Shown: positions 24,055-33,585 of the stretch, in pieces
Layout of the letters: each line of letters begins with the position of its first letter
How positions within the stretch are numbered: position 1 is the stretch's first letter
From: an uncultured Christensenella sp.
GTDB lineage: Bacteria; Bacillota; Clostridia; Christensenellales; UBA1242
Direction of reading: 5' to 3'
Length of the DNA: 64,000 bases
NCBI GenBank assembly: GCA_949841595.1
Contig: CATKZB010000001.1
Span: 106,418-170,417, forward strand
The notes under the pieces: generated by a model
What the model was told of the DNA's origin: nothing
The model's input: the letters and a program-made list of their open reading frames with translations, nothing else
Database searches by the model: none
Made by a program: the position numbers and the translations under genes

Positions 24055-27000
24055 TTATTTATTTTTATCTTTTTTCACAAAATGCAAAACAATTCTCAAA
24101 ATCAAAAACACAACAAACAAAGCCAAGAAAATGAAGAAGTAATATAAAATTGTTGAGTTATTTCCAGAGAAAAGCGACATATCCATAGGTTTAAACGAGA
24201 CAACTATATCCATATCTTTATCAATATAAGACACTCTAAATGTTTTGTCAGTAACATCAACCTTTTTTCCATTCACAGAAACAAAGTCTATTTCAAAACC
24301 CTCTTTAGGAGAAATTGTAAATGTTCTGCTTTCTCCATGAGCGACATTCTCCAATGCTCCACCATGAGAAATTGAATAGCTTCCACATGTGTTAACAAAG
24401 GTTAAAGAAACATTATAATATGCCTCTTCAAAGATGATGTCGACGTTGAGATTTACCATTATGCTGTTAATTTTATATTTTCCATCTTCATTTGGCAACA
24501 ACAGTTGACCATTAACCTCCACACGTTTAGCATAAAATCCTGGTCTAGGATCTATTTCAAATTCTATTGCCGATCCCCTCACAATTTTCGTTGAATTGAC
24601 AGTTCGACCATCTATTTTAACATATCCATTTTCATGAGTGTTAAAAGACACATCAAGATAAGAAAGTGCAGAAGTCAAAACTTCAATGTCCAAATCACTT
24701 GCAACATTTGATAAAACTATATCTGTGTTGACTTTATACTCCACATCATTGATGCTGACTTTGTTTATATTATACCCTGCAATAGGGACGAATCGGAAAG
24801 TGTAATCCTTATTTTTTAGAAGTATTGTTCCACTTTCAATTTGATTTCCATTTATATAAACATCAAAGTTTCCATTACTGAAATTCACTGTAAACACGTC
24901 TGATAAACTTCCAACAACTTGAATGTTTATAGTTTCACTTCTTAAAACAGAAGAAAATTTATCTTTAAACAAAACTGAAAGAGTATAATTTCCTGCTGTT
25001 AAATTAGATAACTTCAAATTTAATAGATTTTCAAAACTTGAAATTTTTTGAACACTTTCAGTTAAAGTGTTTTTATTTCCAGAAAATTCTATTGAGTAAT
25101 CAACATCATAACCCACATAATCTATCTTTAAGTTTAAACTTTGACCCGACTGCAAAATTTGGGAACTATTTAAGTTTTGAATTATTCTCAAAGTCAAATC
25201 ATAAAACTCTATGTTGTTGTTATAAGCTAAAGTTTCAGAAGCAGTTCCTTTATAGCCATATATCGTTTTTATTTTCAAACTTGTTTGACTTCCTATTGAA
25301 GTCACATTTTTCCCTATAAACAACGTCTGTATTGAAGATGCAGAAAAGGCATTTGCTCCCACCGTTTTAACATTCATTAAATTCAAACTTGATATTGCAG
25401 AATATGCAAAAACTTTATTTCCAACTGAAGTCACATTTGGCATATCAAAAACAGACAAATTTGAACTCTTCCAAAATGCGCTTTCTCCAAGCTGAATATT
25501 TGAGCCTTCGCAATGAATTTCTTTCAATTTAGAATTTCCATTAAAAGCAGATTCATTGATTGCACTCACACTGTTTGGCAAATACAGGATTTCAACATTT
25601 GAATCATTAAATGCACTGTTTCCAATTCCTTTTATGCGCTCATTGCCAATATAATTTGGAATATTCAATGTTGTTAAATCATGTCCTGAATATGAGGTGA
25701 TAACACCATTTGAAACAACAAACTTACTTGGCAAATCATTATTGTTAAAGTAATAAATTTTGGTTGACAAATAACTTCTTTTTGCAATAGAACCATCAGA
25801 ATTGATAACAAAACCCATAGCTGAAACTTGAGTTGTCTTGTTTAATGTTATTTCCCTTGTATACAACGAACCTGAAGTGCTTCCTGAGATATCTGCGTCT
25901 TCTTCAACAGAATATCTTATTGTTTTATATTGTCCTGCTTGCAATAAAACATTGTAAGAAAGACTCAGTGAAATCGGAGAAGAATGAAATTGTTGCTCAA
26001 TTCCAAATTCTACATTCCCTTCAATGATAGTGCCAATTTTGGCAATATTAATGACACCATAACCATAATAATCATTTCTTACTGCATCTCCAAGAGCATA
26101 AGAACCCGTTTTAACCAATTTTGATCTATCAGCATTTTCTTTCAGCAAATCAACTAACTCAGTAAACGAATAATTTTCATAAGTTGGATTTGAATAAACC
26201 AATGCAACACAAGCAGTCACATGTGGTGCAGCCATAGAAGTTCCACTCATAGTTGCTGTGGATGTGGATGATGTGATTCCGGCACTGGTAATAGAAGTTC
26301 CTGGTGCAGCAAAATCAACATGTTCGCCATAGTTGCTGTAGCCTTTGTTGTTTGGATTTCCATCAAAAGACAAAAGATAACCCTCTCCCCACGAGAAAAC
26401 TTTCTTAAGTGCAGAAACAGTGATCGCACAATCCACATTGGCAGGCACAGCAGTTGCAGTGTTTGCACAATCATTTCCTGCAGAAACAACGGAAATAATT
26501 CCCTTTCTGTATGCTTCTTCAACTGCACCAGAAAGAGAGTCATTAACTGTATAGGCATTTGACGAAACAGAATTTGTTGAAGATGAATAATCGATACCGA
26601 TACTCATGTTCATTATTTTAAAATCATATCCTTGATTTTCAATTTGTGTTTTGATTGACATTGCATAATTGATAGCATTGACAATAAATGAAACCTTTCC
26701 TTTTCCGTTTTGCATCAAAACTTTAAGAGGCAAAATTTTGACATTTGACAAAGTTCCTTCAGCAATAGTTCCACTCACATGTGACCCATGTCCATTGTAA
26801 TCTTGAACATTATCAGAAGTCGACTCCGTTGTGAAATTTCTGGCAAATTGTGTAAGGATCCTGCCATTAAACATTACATGAGAAGTGTTTATCCCAGTAT
26901 CCAAGACGGCAACCACCATTTTGTTTAATCCATCAACAGTCTTATTTTCCATTAATGTGTCGAGATATGTGTTGTTTCCCAAATAATCAGTAGATGCATC

Positions 27001-27483
27001 CCAACCCCAAGATTTGTAGGTGTAAGTCGCATCAGTCTCTATTGTGTCACCCTCTGCATAAATATCATAATCATAAGACAAGTTGTTGACATAATTTAGT
27101 CCAGAAAAATATTCAAATGCTTCATCAGCTTGCTGTGATGTTTTATATTGAAATATGTGATAACCATTATATTCTGCTTGAGCAACAGCACCAAAGTTGT
27201 CCAAATCTTCATTTGAATGAACGATAAGTCTGTTATATTGTTTTTCTAGTGTGTTTTTTTGTTCTTCATTTTGAAGAGAAACTATTTGTGTCTCTTCATC
27301 ATCATATGTCCTCAACATTTCCATAAGAGAAGTGTTAAAATCTTCATAACTTTCTGTTGTTTGTTGACTGTCTGCAAAACTCAAGTTAATCGGCACCATA
27401 AACAACGATATTGCACATAAAAACATTGCAACAATGACAAGCCCATAAACTTTAAATCTCTTTTGTTTGCTTAAAACATTCAT
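24055..27483 (-). CDS. Cell-surface subtilisin-like protease with BspA-type leucine-rich repeats
   Basis: The 1142-residue protein has a signal peptide (cleavage near FADS, residue 37). Its S8 catalytic triad is Asp195 (VLDTG), His232 (NGHGSH) and Ser416 (SGTSMAAPH). Residues 590-750 carry LRR_5/BspA repeats (IGNSAFNDSNVEILYLPNSV...). Two or three Ig-like 'GY-x-V-x-VNG' repeats follow (about 890-1090), and a C-terminal membrane helix ends with KKDKNK. The protease should therefore sit outside the cell, tethered to the membrane. An N-terminal propeptide-like region spans 40-150. The promoter ends 6 nt before the ATG and no ribosome-binding site is seen. The substrate is unknown. Confidence 0.93.
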   Translation of the reverse strand: MNVLSKQKRFKVYGLVIVAMFLCAISLFMVPINLSFADSQQTTESYEDFNTSLMEMLRTYDDEETQIVSLQNEEQKNTLEKQYNRLIVHSNEDLDNFGAVAQAEYNGYHIFQYKTSQQADEAFEYFSGLNYVNNLSYDYDIYAEGDTIETDATYTYKSWGWDASTDYLGNNTYLDTLMENKTVDGLNKMVVAVLDTGINTSHVMFNGRILTQFARNFTTESTSDNVQDYNGHGSHVSGTIAEGTLSNVKILPLKVLMQNGKGKVSFIVNAINYAMSIKTQIENQGYDFKIMNMSIGIDYSSSTNSVSSNAYTVNDSLSGAVEEAYRKGIISVVSAGNDCANTATAVPANVDCAITVSALKKVFSWGEGYLLSFDGNPNNKGYSNYGEHVDFAAPGTSITSAGITSSTSTATMSGTSMAAPHVTACVALVYSNPTYENYSFTELVDLLKENADRSKLVKTGSYALGDAVRNDYYGYGVINIAKIGTIIEGNVEFGIEQQFHSSPISLSLSYNVLLQAGQYKTIRYSVEEDADISGSTSGSLYTREITLNKTTQVSAMGFVINSDGSIAKRSYLSTKIYYFNNNDLPSKFVVSNGVITSYSGHDLTTLNIPNYIGNERIKGIGNSAFNDSNVEILYLPNSVSAINESAFNGNSKLKEIHCEGSNIQLGESAFWKSSNLSVFDMPNVTSVGNKVFAYSAISSLNLMNVKTVGANAFSASSIQTLFIGKNVTSIGSQTSLKIKTIYGYKGTASETLAYNNNIEFYDLTLRIIQNLNSSQILQSGQSLNLKIDYVGYDVDYSIEFSGNKNTLTESVQKISSFENLLNLKLSNLTAGNYTLSVLFKDKFSSVLRSETINIQVVGSLSDVFTVNFSNGNFDVYINGNQIESGTILLKNKDYTFRFVPIAGYNINKVSINDVEYKVNTDIVLSNVASDLDIEVLTSALSYLDVSFNTHENGYVKIDGRTVNSTKIVRGSAIEFEIDPRPGFYAKRVEVNGQLLLPNEDGKYKINSIMVNLNVDIIFEEAYYNVSLTFVNTCGSYSISHGGALENVAHGESRTFTISPKEGFEIDFVSVNGKKVDVTDKTFRVSYIDKDMDIVVSFKPMDMSLFSGNNSTILYYFFIFLALFVVFLILRIVLHFVKKDKNK

Positions 27484-27489
27484 GTAAAT

Positions 27490-27518
27490 AGTATATCACC
27501 AAAACACAAAAAAATCAA
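27490..27518 (-). promoter_or_regulatory. Promoter of the subtilisin gene
   Basis: TTGATT (27513-27518), 17 bp and TATACT (27490-27495) on the minus strand; 6 nt to the ATG at 27483. Confidence 0.75.
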
Positions 27519-27542
27519 CACTAAAATTATATTATATATAAA

Positions 27543-28001
27543 TTATTTGTTTAAAGTTTTGTTAAAGTCAGCTTTGTTTTTGGCATATGAAATCATACCT
27601 TCATCTTCAAAATCCATTTTTCCCATACATTTGACCATTTTTTCATTTTTCTTAGCCACTAAACAGGTCAAAAACTTTGTGTTTGGATAATAATTAAAGG
27701 CTTCTTTAAACAATTGTTTCAAAATTCCATTCCCACGAAATTCAGGTTCAACATAAACTTGAGAGACATAAACTCCCTCACCCCTGTCTGCCCAATAAAC
27801 TTTTGAAAAAAGCACCATTCCAGCCTTTTTGTTGTTCACTTTTGCCAACAAACAAACTGCATTTTTATTCATGAAAATATCTTTGTCAATATTTTCAAAA
27901 AGTTTTGAGGTTTCTATGTAAGACGCTTCATCAATTTTCATGTTTGCATGAAGCACAAAGTCCTTATCTTCTTGTTTTGCTTCAACGATTTCTAAATTCA
28001 T
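27543..28001 (-). CDS. GNAT-family N-acetyltransferase
   Basis: The 152-residue protein has the GNAT acetyl-CoA motif: strand VYVSQVYVEPEFRGNGILKQLFKEAF, with the RGNG loop equivalent to (Q/R)xxGx(G/A), at about 78-103. A C-terminal strand TKFLTCLVAKKNEKMV follows. The substrate cannot be predicted. A strong AAGGAG precedes the ATG. It is a single gene between the subtilisin gene and tRNA-Leu. Confidence 0.85.
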   Translation of the reverse strand: MNLEIVEAKQEDKDFVLHANMKIDEASYIETSKLFENIDKDIFMNKNAVCLLAKVNNKKAGMVLFSKVYWADRGEGVYVSQVYVEPEFRGNGILKQLFKEAFNYYPNTKFLTCLVAKKNEKMVKCMGKMDFEDEGMISYAKNKADFNKTLNK

Positions 28002-28078
28002 TTATTTTCTCCTTTGCTAATATAATCATATTAAGAAAATTGATTTTTTGATTTTTGCTATTTTTTTAACAAAATTTG

Positions 28079-28107
28079 TTGACAACAAACAATTTTTAAT
28101 ATATAAT
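28079..28107 (+). promoter_or_regulatory. Sigma-A promoter of tRNA-Leu
   Basis: Consensus TTGACA (28079-28084), 17 bp and TATAAT (28102-28107). Confidence 0.93.
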
Positions 28108-28133
28108 GTTAAAGGTTTTCACAAATAACAAAT

Positions 28134-28217
28134 GCGAGCGTGGCGGAATGGCAGACGCGCATGTTTAAGGGGCATGTTCGTAACAGAGTGTGGGTTCAAG
28201 TCCCACCGCTCGCACCA
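28134..28217 (+). tRNA. tRNA-Leu, anticodon AAG
   Basis: The acceptor stem GCGAGCG pairs with CGCTCGC, followed by A73 and an encoded CCA. The D stem is GCG/CGC, the anticodon stem CATGT/GCATG has the loop TTAAGGG, so the anticodon is A34-A35-G36, and the T arm is GTGGG-TTCAAGT-CCCAC. A 13-nt variable region fits a class II tRNA. Anticodon AAG reads CUU; most bacteria use GAG for this box. The gene stands alone between a strong promoter and a terminator. Confidence 0.93.
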
Positions 28218-28224
28218 AAACTTC

Positions 28225-28256
28225 AAACAGATCAAAATATGATCTGTTTTTTATTT
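28225..28256 (+). terminator. Terminator after tRNA-Leu
   Basis: AAACAGATCA / TGATCTGTTT hairpin with a 5-nt loop and T-rich tail. Confidence 0.9.
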
Positions 28257-28273
28257 TCTTTCAAAATTTGTTA

Positions 28274-28302
28274 TTGACAATTGAAAATATATATTATATA
28301 AT
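28274..28302 (+). promoter_or_regulatory. Sigma-A promoter of the 28330-29787 gene pair
   Basis: Consensus TTGACA (28274-28279), 17 bp and TATAAT (28297-28302). Confidence 0.92.
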
Positions 28303-28329
28303 TCTTTTGAAATTCAAATGGAGGATAAT

Positions 28330-28770
28330 ATGGAATTTTTTGATATGACAGATGGAAAAGTTTATAAATATGAAATAAGAACAATCACCACCATCACCCC
28401 ACTTAAATCAGGAAAAGAAGTATATGAGCATATTGCAACTTCAAGCAAAGAAACTGATTATAATGAAAAAGGTTTTTTAAGTGAAAACTTAAAATATATC
28501 ACAAAAGAATGGAGACAAAAATTGCTTTGTGCAGTTTTAGATGAAGAAATACCATTGTCAGACATCAGATTGAACAACTACAGCAAATATGAAGAAGCTT
28601 TAATCGGAAAACAAGTCTATGTGCTTAAAGACGTAAAAGACAACAAAATTGTTGCCATGGGAAAAGAACAACACAAACTCTTCTTCCCAGAAAGAGAGAC
28701 CGGACTTAAGGCTTTGCAAGCAAAAAGATACAACGAAAAACAAGCTATCAAAGACTCAAAAACAAAATAA
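28330..28770 (+). CDS. Unknown 146-residue protein
   Basis: I do not recognise this protein. It is soluble and charged, without signal peptide or cysteine motif. The N-terminal half looks like beta strands (DGKVYKYEIRTITTITPL), and the C-terminal half ends in a basic helix (ALQAKRYNEKQAIKDSKTK). The start MEFFDMTDG has GGAGG 5 nt upstream; an ATG four codons earlier overlaps that site. A consensus promoter drives it, and it is 24 bp upstream of another unknown gene on the same strand, so the two probably form an operon. Confidence 0.75.
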   Translation: MEFFDMTDGKVYKYEIRTITTITPLKSGKEVYEHIATSSKETDYNEKGFLSENLKYITKEWRQKLLCAVLDEEIPLSDIRLNNYSKYEEALIGKQVYVLKDVKDNKIVAMGKEQHKLFFPERETGLKALQAKRYNEKQAIKDSKTK

Positions 28771-28794
28771 GTGTTTTAATAAAAAGGAGAAATT

Positions 28795-29787
28795 ATGGAT
28801 TTTAAATTAAACAAGAAGAGCAATATAAGAGCAGGAATTGTTTTTGCAAATATGTTTAATCTGCAAGCAAAAATAACAGATATCATAAATGAAGATTATT
28901 TCGCCTTTGATTTAACACAAAACGGCTCTAAAGTTGGAACTATCACTTCAAAAGAAGAAAAAGTAAAAATTGAAGCAAAAACTGCAGACTTTGAATTAAA
29001 AGCTTCTTACAAAATGCCAAAATCTTATAAAAGTAGTTCATTAACATTTCATACTACAAAGATTAAGTATCAACTTACTGAATTAAAAAATTATGGTCTT
29101 ACACTCAAAGGAGAGGTCGATGTTAGTGGCACAACTGACTTATATAATGGAAATAAATGCAGTTGTTCTGTAATTACAGAAATTTCTCATCCACACCCTA
29201 GTTTTGGAACAATTCAGCTGAATTTAAGCAGCGATATATCAGATTTATATTTTTCTCATATAACTCCAAATATAATTGAAACAGCTTCAATGAACTATTC
29301 TTACCAAAAAATTGAACATGAAATTTTTGGTGATTTAGAAGAAAACGGCCATTGGCATATTAAAAAATATAATTTAGCAAGAATAAACAACTCTGATGGG
29401 AAATTGTTGATCGTCTCTCAATTACAGAATGACAAAAAATCAATTTATCATTATAATGAAGAAAAACCAATTAATAAAAATTTTGATACGATTGATAATT
29501 CAACAATATTAAGTGAAGAAATGCAAAGAAATGATCCCGAACTTTACAAAAAGTTGAATCAACTTAAATCTTACTTAAAAATAAATGATTTTTCTCTTTT
29601 GGATTCCTTAGTAAATGCTACATCAGGAAAAAAATTAGATACTCAAATTCTTGGGTACAAACCTGAGCCTGTTAAATGGCAAAATGGTGCAAATAATTTA
29701 AGTGATGCTTATTTTGGCAATTATTATATCAAAGATGACAAAAATTCTGAAAAAACTGAAAAACCGGTTCTTACTTTAAAATTTTAA
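28795..29787 (+). CDS. Unknown 330-residue protein
   Basis: I do not recognise this protein. The N-terminal two thirds alternate polar and hydrophobic residues, as in beta-rich domains (LTLKGEVDVSGTTDLYNG, FGTIQLNLSSDISDLYFS). A helical segment at about 240-275 follows, then a polar tail. There is no signal peptide or transmembrane helix. AAGGAG precedes the ATG. It is the second gene of an operon with the 146-residue protein and ends at a strong terminator, so the pair may work together. Confidence 0.75.
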   Translation: MDFKLNKKSNIRAGIVFANMFNLQAKITDIINEDYFAFDLTQNGSKVGTITSKEEKVKIEAKTADFELKASYKMPKSYKSSSLTFHTTKIKYQLTELKNYGLTLKGEVDVSGTTDLYNGNKCSCSVITEISHPHPSFGTIQLNLSSDISDLYFSHITPNIIETASMNYSYQKIEHEIFGDLEENGHWHIKKYNLARINNSDGKLLIVSQLQNDKKSIYHYNEEKPINKNFDTIDNSTILSEEMQRNDPELYKKLNQLKSYLKINDFSLLDSLVNATSGKKLDTQILGYKPEPVKWQNGANNLSDAYFGNYYIKDDKNSEKTEKPVLTLKF

Positions 29788-29792
29788 AAAAT

Positions 29793-29817
29793 AAAACGGC
29801 TAACAGCCGTTTTTTTA
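29793..29817 (+). terminator. Terminator after the unknown pair
   Basis: AAAACGGCT / AGCCGTTTT, 3-nt loop and a T-run. It overlaps the valS end and can serve both strands. Confidence 0.88.
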
Positions 29818-32409
29818 TTTATTTAGAAGTTGATTTAAAAATTCTTTGTTTTTTGCAAGCTTTTCTTTTTCTACATCAACAAGTGACTTTGGAGCTTTTG
29901 CCACAAAGCCAGCATTTGAAAGCATTTTTTCTGATCTTGTAATCTCAAACTTAAGTTCTTCAATCTTCTTCTCGATTCTTTCGTTTTCTTGTGCTTCATC
30001 CACAAGGTCACCCATAGGGAGATAGATATTGCAAATTGATGTCACGATTTTTGCTGACTTTTCTATAGGCTCTGATTTCACAATTTGAATTTGACTGCCA
30101 CCTGCCAGTTTTGCAATGGCATTCAAATTTTCTCTTATCAATGTCTCTTCAGCCAAAGGTAAAATATTGATTCCAACTTTTTTATTATCTGGAATATTAT
30201 ATTCACTTCTTGTTGCACGAATAGCTTTGATTATGCTTATAACATTTTCAAATTTCAAATCTTTAAACACAAGTTTTTCTTCCACTTTAGGGAAAGTTGA
30301 CAACATGATTGTCTCTTCATGTCCAATCAAATTTTGATATATTTCTTCTGTCACAAAAGGAATATATGGATGAAAAAGTTTGAGAATCGTTGTCAAAACA
30401 TACAGAAGGATGTTTTGTGTCTTTACTTTATTTTCAGCATTATCACCATAAAGCTCCAATTTGCTCACTTCAATATACCAATCACAGAAAGTGCTCACAG
30501 TAAAATCTATCAAATTTGCTGAAGCAACGCCCAAAGCATATTTTTCAATATTTTTAGTTGTTGATTTAATTAAGTTTTGCAATTTGAAAAGTATCCATTT
30601 ATCTTTTTCGTCAAGTTTGAAACAAGAAATTGGTTTAACTTCCATATTTTCTGTATTTGCAATAACAAATTTGCTTGCGTTATAAAGCTTGTTAATAAAG
30701 ATTTTGCTTTCTTTTGCTTTGTCAACGCTATAGCCAATATCCATTCCCATTGAAGTTCCATTTACGAGTGAAAGACGTAAACTGTCAGCACCATATTCAT
30801 TGATAACATCAATTGGGTCAATTCCGTTACCCAAGTTTTTTGACATCTTTCTCCCTTGGATATCTCTGACCATTCCATTGATAACAACATCTTTAAAAGG
30901 CACTCGTTTTGTGAAATGCAATCCACTAAACATCATTCTAACAACCCAGAAAGTTATGATATCATAAGCAGTTACAAGCACATCTGTTGGGTAAAAATAG
31001 TCATAAAACTCATTCTTTTCTGGCCAGCCTAAAGTTGAAAATGGCCAAAGAGCAGAACTAAACCATGTGTCCAAAACATCTGGGTCTTGAGATATATGTT
31101 TGCTTCCACATTTTGGACAAACCTTCATATCTTCTTCAAAAGCGTCCACAAAACCACAATCTTCACAGGTGTAAACAGGGATTCTATGTCCCAGCCATAA
31201 TTGTCTTGAAATACACCAATCTTGAATGTTGCAAAGCCAATTAAAATATTGTTTTTCATAGCGTTTAGGAACAAACTTTGTCTCCCCTGATCTTACAGCT
31301 TCAATAGCAGGTTTTGCAAGTTCTTTCATCTTAACCCACCATTGTTCGGAAACCTTAGGTTCTGTCATGCTTCCACAACGGCAACAACAACCGACTTTGT
31401 TTTTGTAGTTTTCAGTCTTAACCAAAACTCCCAATTTCTTAAGTTCTTCTTCAATAGGTTTTCTAGCTTCGATTCTGTCTAATCCAGCAAATTTTCCTGC
31501 ATTTTCATTCAACTTTCCATCATCATCAATGACATTGACAATTGGAAGATTATGTCTCAAACCCATGTCATAATCATTTGGATCATGTGCTGGAGTAATT
31601 TTAACAGCACCAGTTCCAAATTCCATTTCGCAATACTCATCAGCAATGACCGGAATTGGCTTATTTACGATTGGAAGAATGACATTTTTGCCAACAATAT
31701 CCTTATATCTTTTGTCTTTTGGATTGACAGCAACAGCAGTATCTCCAAACAAGGTTTCTGGTCTTGTTGTGGCAACAACAATACCCCCTTCACCATTTTC
31801 GAAAGGATAACGAATATGCCAAAGTTTTGTGTTTTGTTCTTTATATTCATTTTCAATATCTGATATAGAGCTCTTACAATGTGGGCAATAATTGATAACT
31901 CTCTTGCCCTTGTAAATGTAACCATTCTTGTAATATTCAACAAATGAATGTTTAACTGCACGATTCAAATTTTCGTCCATGGTGAAAGCTTTTCTATCCC
32001 AATCACAAGAGATCCCCAAATTCATAAATTGGTTATAAATGGTGTCACCATAAAGTTTATACCATTGCCATCCCCTTTCAATAAACTTTTCTCTGCCAAT
32101 TTGCTCTTTTGTTAGACCTTCTTTTTCAAGTGCATTAACAACCTTTGCTTCTGTGGCAATGGCAGCATGATCTGTTCCTGGGGTCCAAAGGGTTTCAAAA
32201 CCTTGCATTCTTTTAAAGCGAACAATTATGTCTTGAACTGTGTTGTTGAGTGCATGTCCAACATGTGCTTTTCCAGTAACATTTGGTGGTGGCATGCAAA
32301 TGCTGAATTTTTTCTTGTTTTTGTTTGGTTTTGCAGCAAAATATTTATGGTCAAGCCAATTTTGATAAATTCTTTTTTCAAATTTCTGTGGGTCATAAGT
32401 TTTTTCCAT
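29815..32409 (-). CDS. valS: Valyl-tRNA synthetase
   Basis: The 864-residue class Ia synthetase charges tRNA-Val. It opens PPPNVTGKAHVGHALNN (HIGH motif HVGH near residue 46). The catalytic domain has the KMSKS loop as GRKMSKNLGNGIDP at about 525. Editing-domain TTRPETLFGDTAVAV is present. The CxxC pairs at CPHC and CEDCG...CPKCG indicate zinc knuckles, and a C-terminal coiled coil (NERIEKKIEELKFE) is the typical ValRS tRNA-binding arm. The promoter is a consensus one and no T-box is seen in the short leader. Confidence 0.97.
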   Translation of the reverse strand: MEKTYDPQKFEKRIYQNWLDHKYFAAKPNKNKKKFSICMPPPNVTGKAHVGHALNNTVQDIIVRFKRMQGFETLWTPGTDHAAIATEAKVVNALEKEGLTKEQIGREKFIERGWQWYKLYGDTIYNQFMNLGISCDWDRKAFTMDENLNRAVKHSFVEYYKNGYIYKGKRVINYCPHCKSSISDIENEYKEQNTKLWHIRYPFENGEGGIVVATTRPETLFGDTAVAVNPKDKRYKDIVGKNVILPIVNKPIPVIADEYCEMEFGTGAVKITPAHDPNDYDMGLRHNLPIVNVIDDDGKLNENAGKFAGLDRIEARKPIEEELKKLGVLVKTENYKNKVGCCCRCGSMTEPKVSEQWWVKMKELAKPAIEAVRSGETKFVPKRYEKQYFNWLCNIQDWCISRQLWLGHRIPVYTCEDCGFVDAFEEDMKVCPKCGSKHISQDPDVLDTWFSSALWPFSTLGWPEKNEFYDYFYPTDVLVTAYDIITFWVVRMMFSGLHFTKRVPFKDVVINGMVRDIQGRKMSKNLGNGIDPIDVINEYGADSLRLSLVNGTSMGMDIGYSVDKAKESKIFINKLYNASKFVIANTENMEVKPISCFKLDEKDKWILFKLQNLIKSTTKNIEKYALGVASANLIDFTVSTFCDWYIEVSKLELYGDNAENKVKTQNILLYVLTTILKLFHPYIPFVTEEIYQNLIGHEETIMLSTFPKVEEKLVFKDLKFENVISIIKAIRATRSEYNIPDNKKVGINILPLAEETLIRENLNAIAKLAGGSQIQIVKSEPIEKSAKIVTSICNIYLPMGDLVDEAQENERIEKKIEELKFEITRSEKMLSNAGFVAKAPKSLVDVEKEKLAKNKEFLNQLLNK

Positions 32410-32434
32410 GACATTCTCCTAAAATAATAACTAT

Positions 32435-32463
32435 ATTTTACTATATTTCTTAAATTTTGTCAA
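32435..32463 (-). promoter_or_regulatory. Sigma-A promoter of valS
   Basis: TTGACA (32458-32463), 17 bp and TAAAAT (32435-32440) on the minus strand; only about 25 nt of leader. Confidence 0.88.
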
Positions 32464-32553
32464 ATCTTTTTCTAAAATTGTAAACAAACCTTGCTTCTTT
32501 TGTCTTAACCAATTCTTATGTTTTAGCATACAATTTTTTTGTAAGGAGGAAAA

Positions 32554-33570
32554 ATGAAAATTTGGAAAAAACTAGGCATTATGTGCATGGCTTGTTTAAT
32601 GGTTGTTTCCACTTCATTTCTGCTTGTTGGTTGTGGTGAAAAAGATTACAACACAATCGAACTTAATGAAGTGACACACAGCATCTTCTATGCCCCACTT
32701 TATGTCGCAATCAACCAAGGTTATTTCAAAGAAGAAGGTCTGACTGTCAATTTGACAAATGGTGGTGGTTCTGACACTTCCATGAGTGCACTTCTCACAG
32801 GCTCTGCAGACATCATTTTGGCAGGTCCTGAAACAGTTGTTTACACACAACAAGAAGGTGCAGCAGACAAACCAGTTGTCTTTGGTCAACTGACTCATTG
32901 TGATGGATCATTCATTGTTTCAAAAGAAAAAACCGAAAACTTCACGCTTGATGACCTTGTTGGAGAAACAATCATCGGTGGCCGTAAAGGTGGACTTCCA
33001 GCAATGACACTTCAATATATCATTGAAACAAGTGGTTATCAAATTGGAGAAGGTGAAGGAAAAATCAATCTTCGTACAGACGTTGCTTTCAACTTAACAG
33101 CAAGCACTTGGGAAGGAGATAAATCCGTTAAATACTGCACATTGTTTGAACCAACAGCAACAACCGTAGCTCAGTCTAATAATGCACAAGTTGTGGCAAG
33201 TTTAGGAGAACTTTCAGGAAGCATTCCATATACATGTTTTGCAACAAAACAAAGTTATCTCAAAGATCACAGCGAACAAGCTGAAAAGTTTTTGAAAGCC
33301 ATAAACAAAGCTTACAACTACATTGCAACAAATGATTCAAAAACAGTGGCAAAAGCACTCACAAAATCTTTTGAAGGTGTTTCTGAAGAAGAACTTGCTA
33401 TCGCTGTTGAACAATATCTTGCAATCAATGCTTGGAGTGGTGATTTAACTTTGACAGAAGATAGTTTCACAAATCTTATGAATGTTATGCTCAATGCAAA
33501 AGTTATCACAAAAACTTCAAAATGGGCAGATGTTGTTGACAACACTCTTGCAACAAAAATCAAAGGATAA
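32554..33570 (+). CDS. ABC transporter substrate-binding lipoprotein, SsuA/NMT1 type
   Basis: The 338-residue protein has a lipoprotein signal with lipobox LVGC and a periplasmic-binding fold of the NMT1/SsuA/TauA class: SIFYAPLYVAINQGYFKEEGLTV, LLTGSADIILAGPET and IGGRKGGLPAMTLQYI. Members bind pyrimidine precursors of thiamine, sulfonates or nitrate/bicarbonate; the ligand cannot be told here. GGAGG precedes the ATG. No permease or ATPase gene is adjacent: upstream is valS on the other strand and downstream a bidirectional terminator, so it is an orphan binding protein. Confidence 0.9.
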   Translation: MKIWKKLGIMCMACLMVVSTSFLLVGCGEKDYNTIELNEVTHSIFYAPLYVAINQGYFKEEGLTVNLTNGGGSDTSMSALLTGSADIILAGPETVVYTQQEGAADKPVVFGQLTHCDGSFIVSKEKTENFTLDDLVGETIIGGRKGGLPAMTLQYIIETSGYQIGEGEGKINLRTDVAFNLTASTWEGDKSVKYCTLFEPTATTVAQSNNAQVVASLGELSGSIPYTCFATKQSYLKDHSEQAEKFLKAINKAYNYIATNDSKTVAKALTKSFEGVSEEELAIAVEQYLAINAWSGDLTLTEDSFTNLMNVMLNAKVITKTSKWADVVDNTLATKIKG

Positions 33571-33585
33571 AATTGATAAAAAACA

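Noticed and set aside
32500-32553. SigE-like CATACAAT box in front of the binding lipoprotein
   Set aside because: The -10 fits SigE, but no matching -35 is seen at 13-15 bp, and the gene type gives no sporulation link; not annotated as a promoter.
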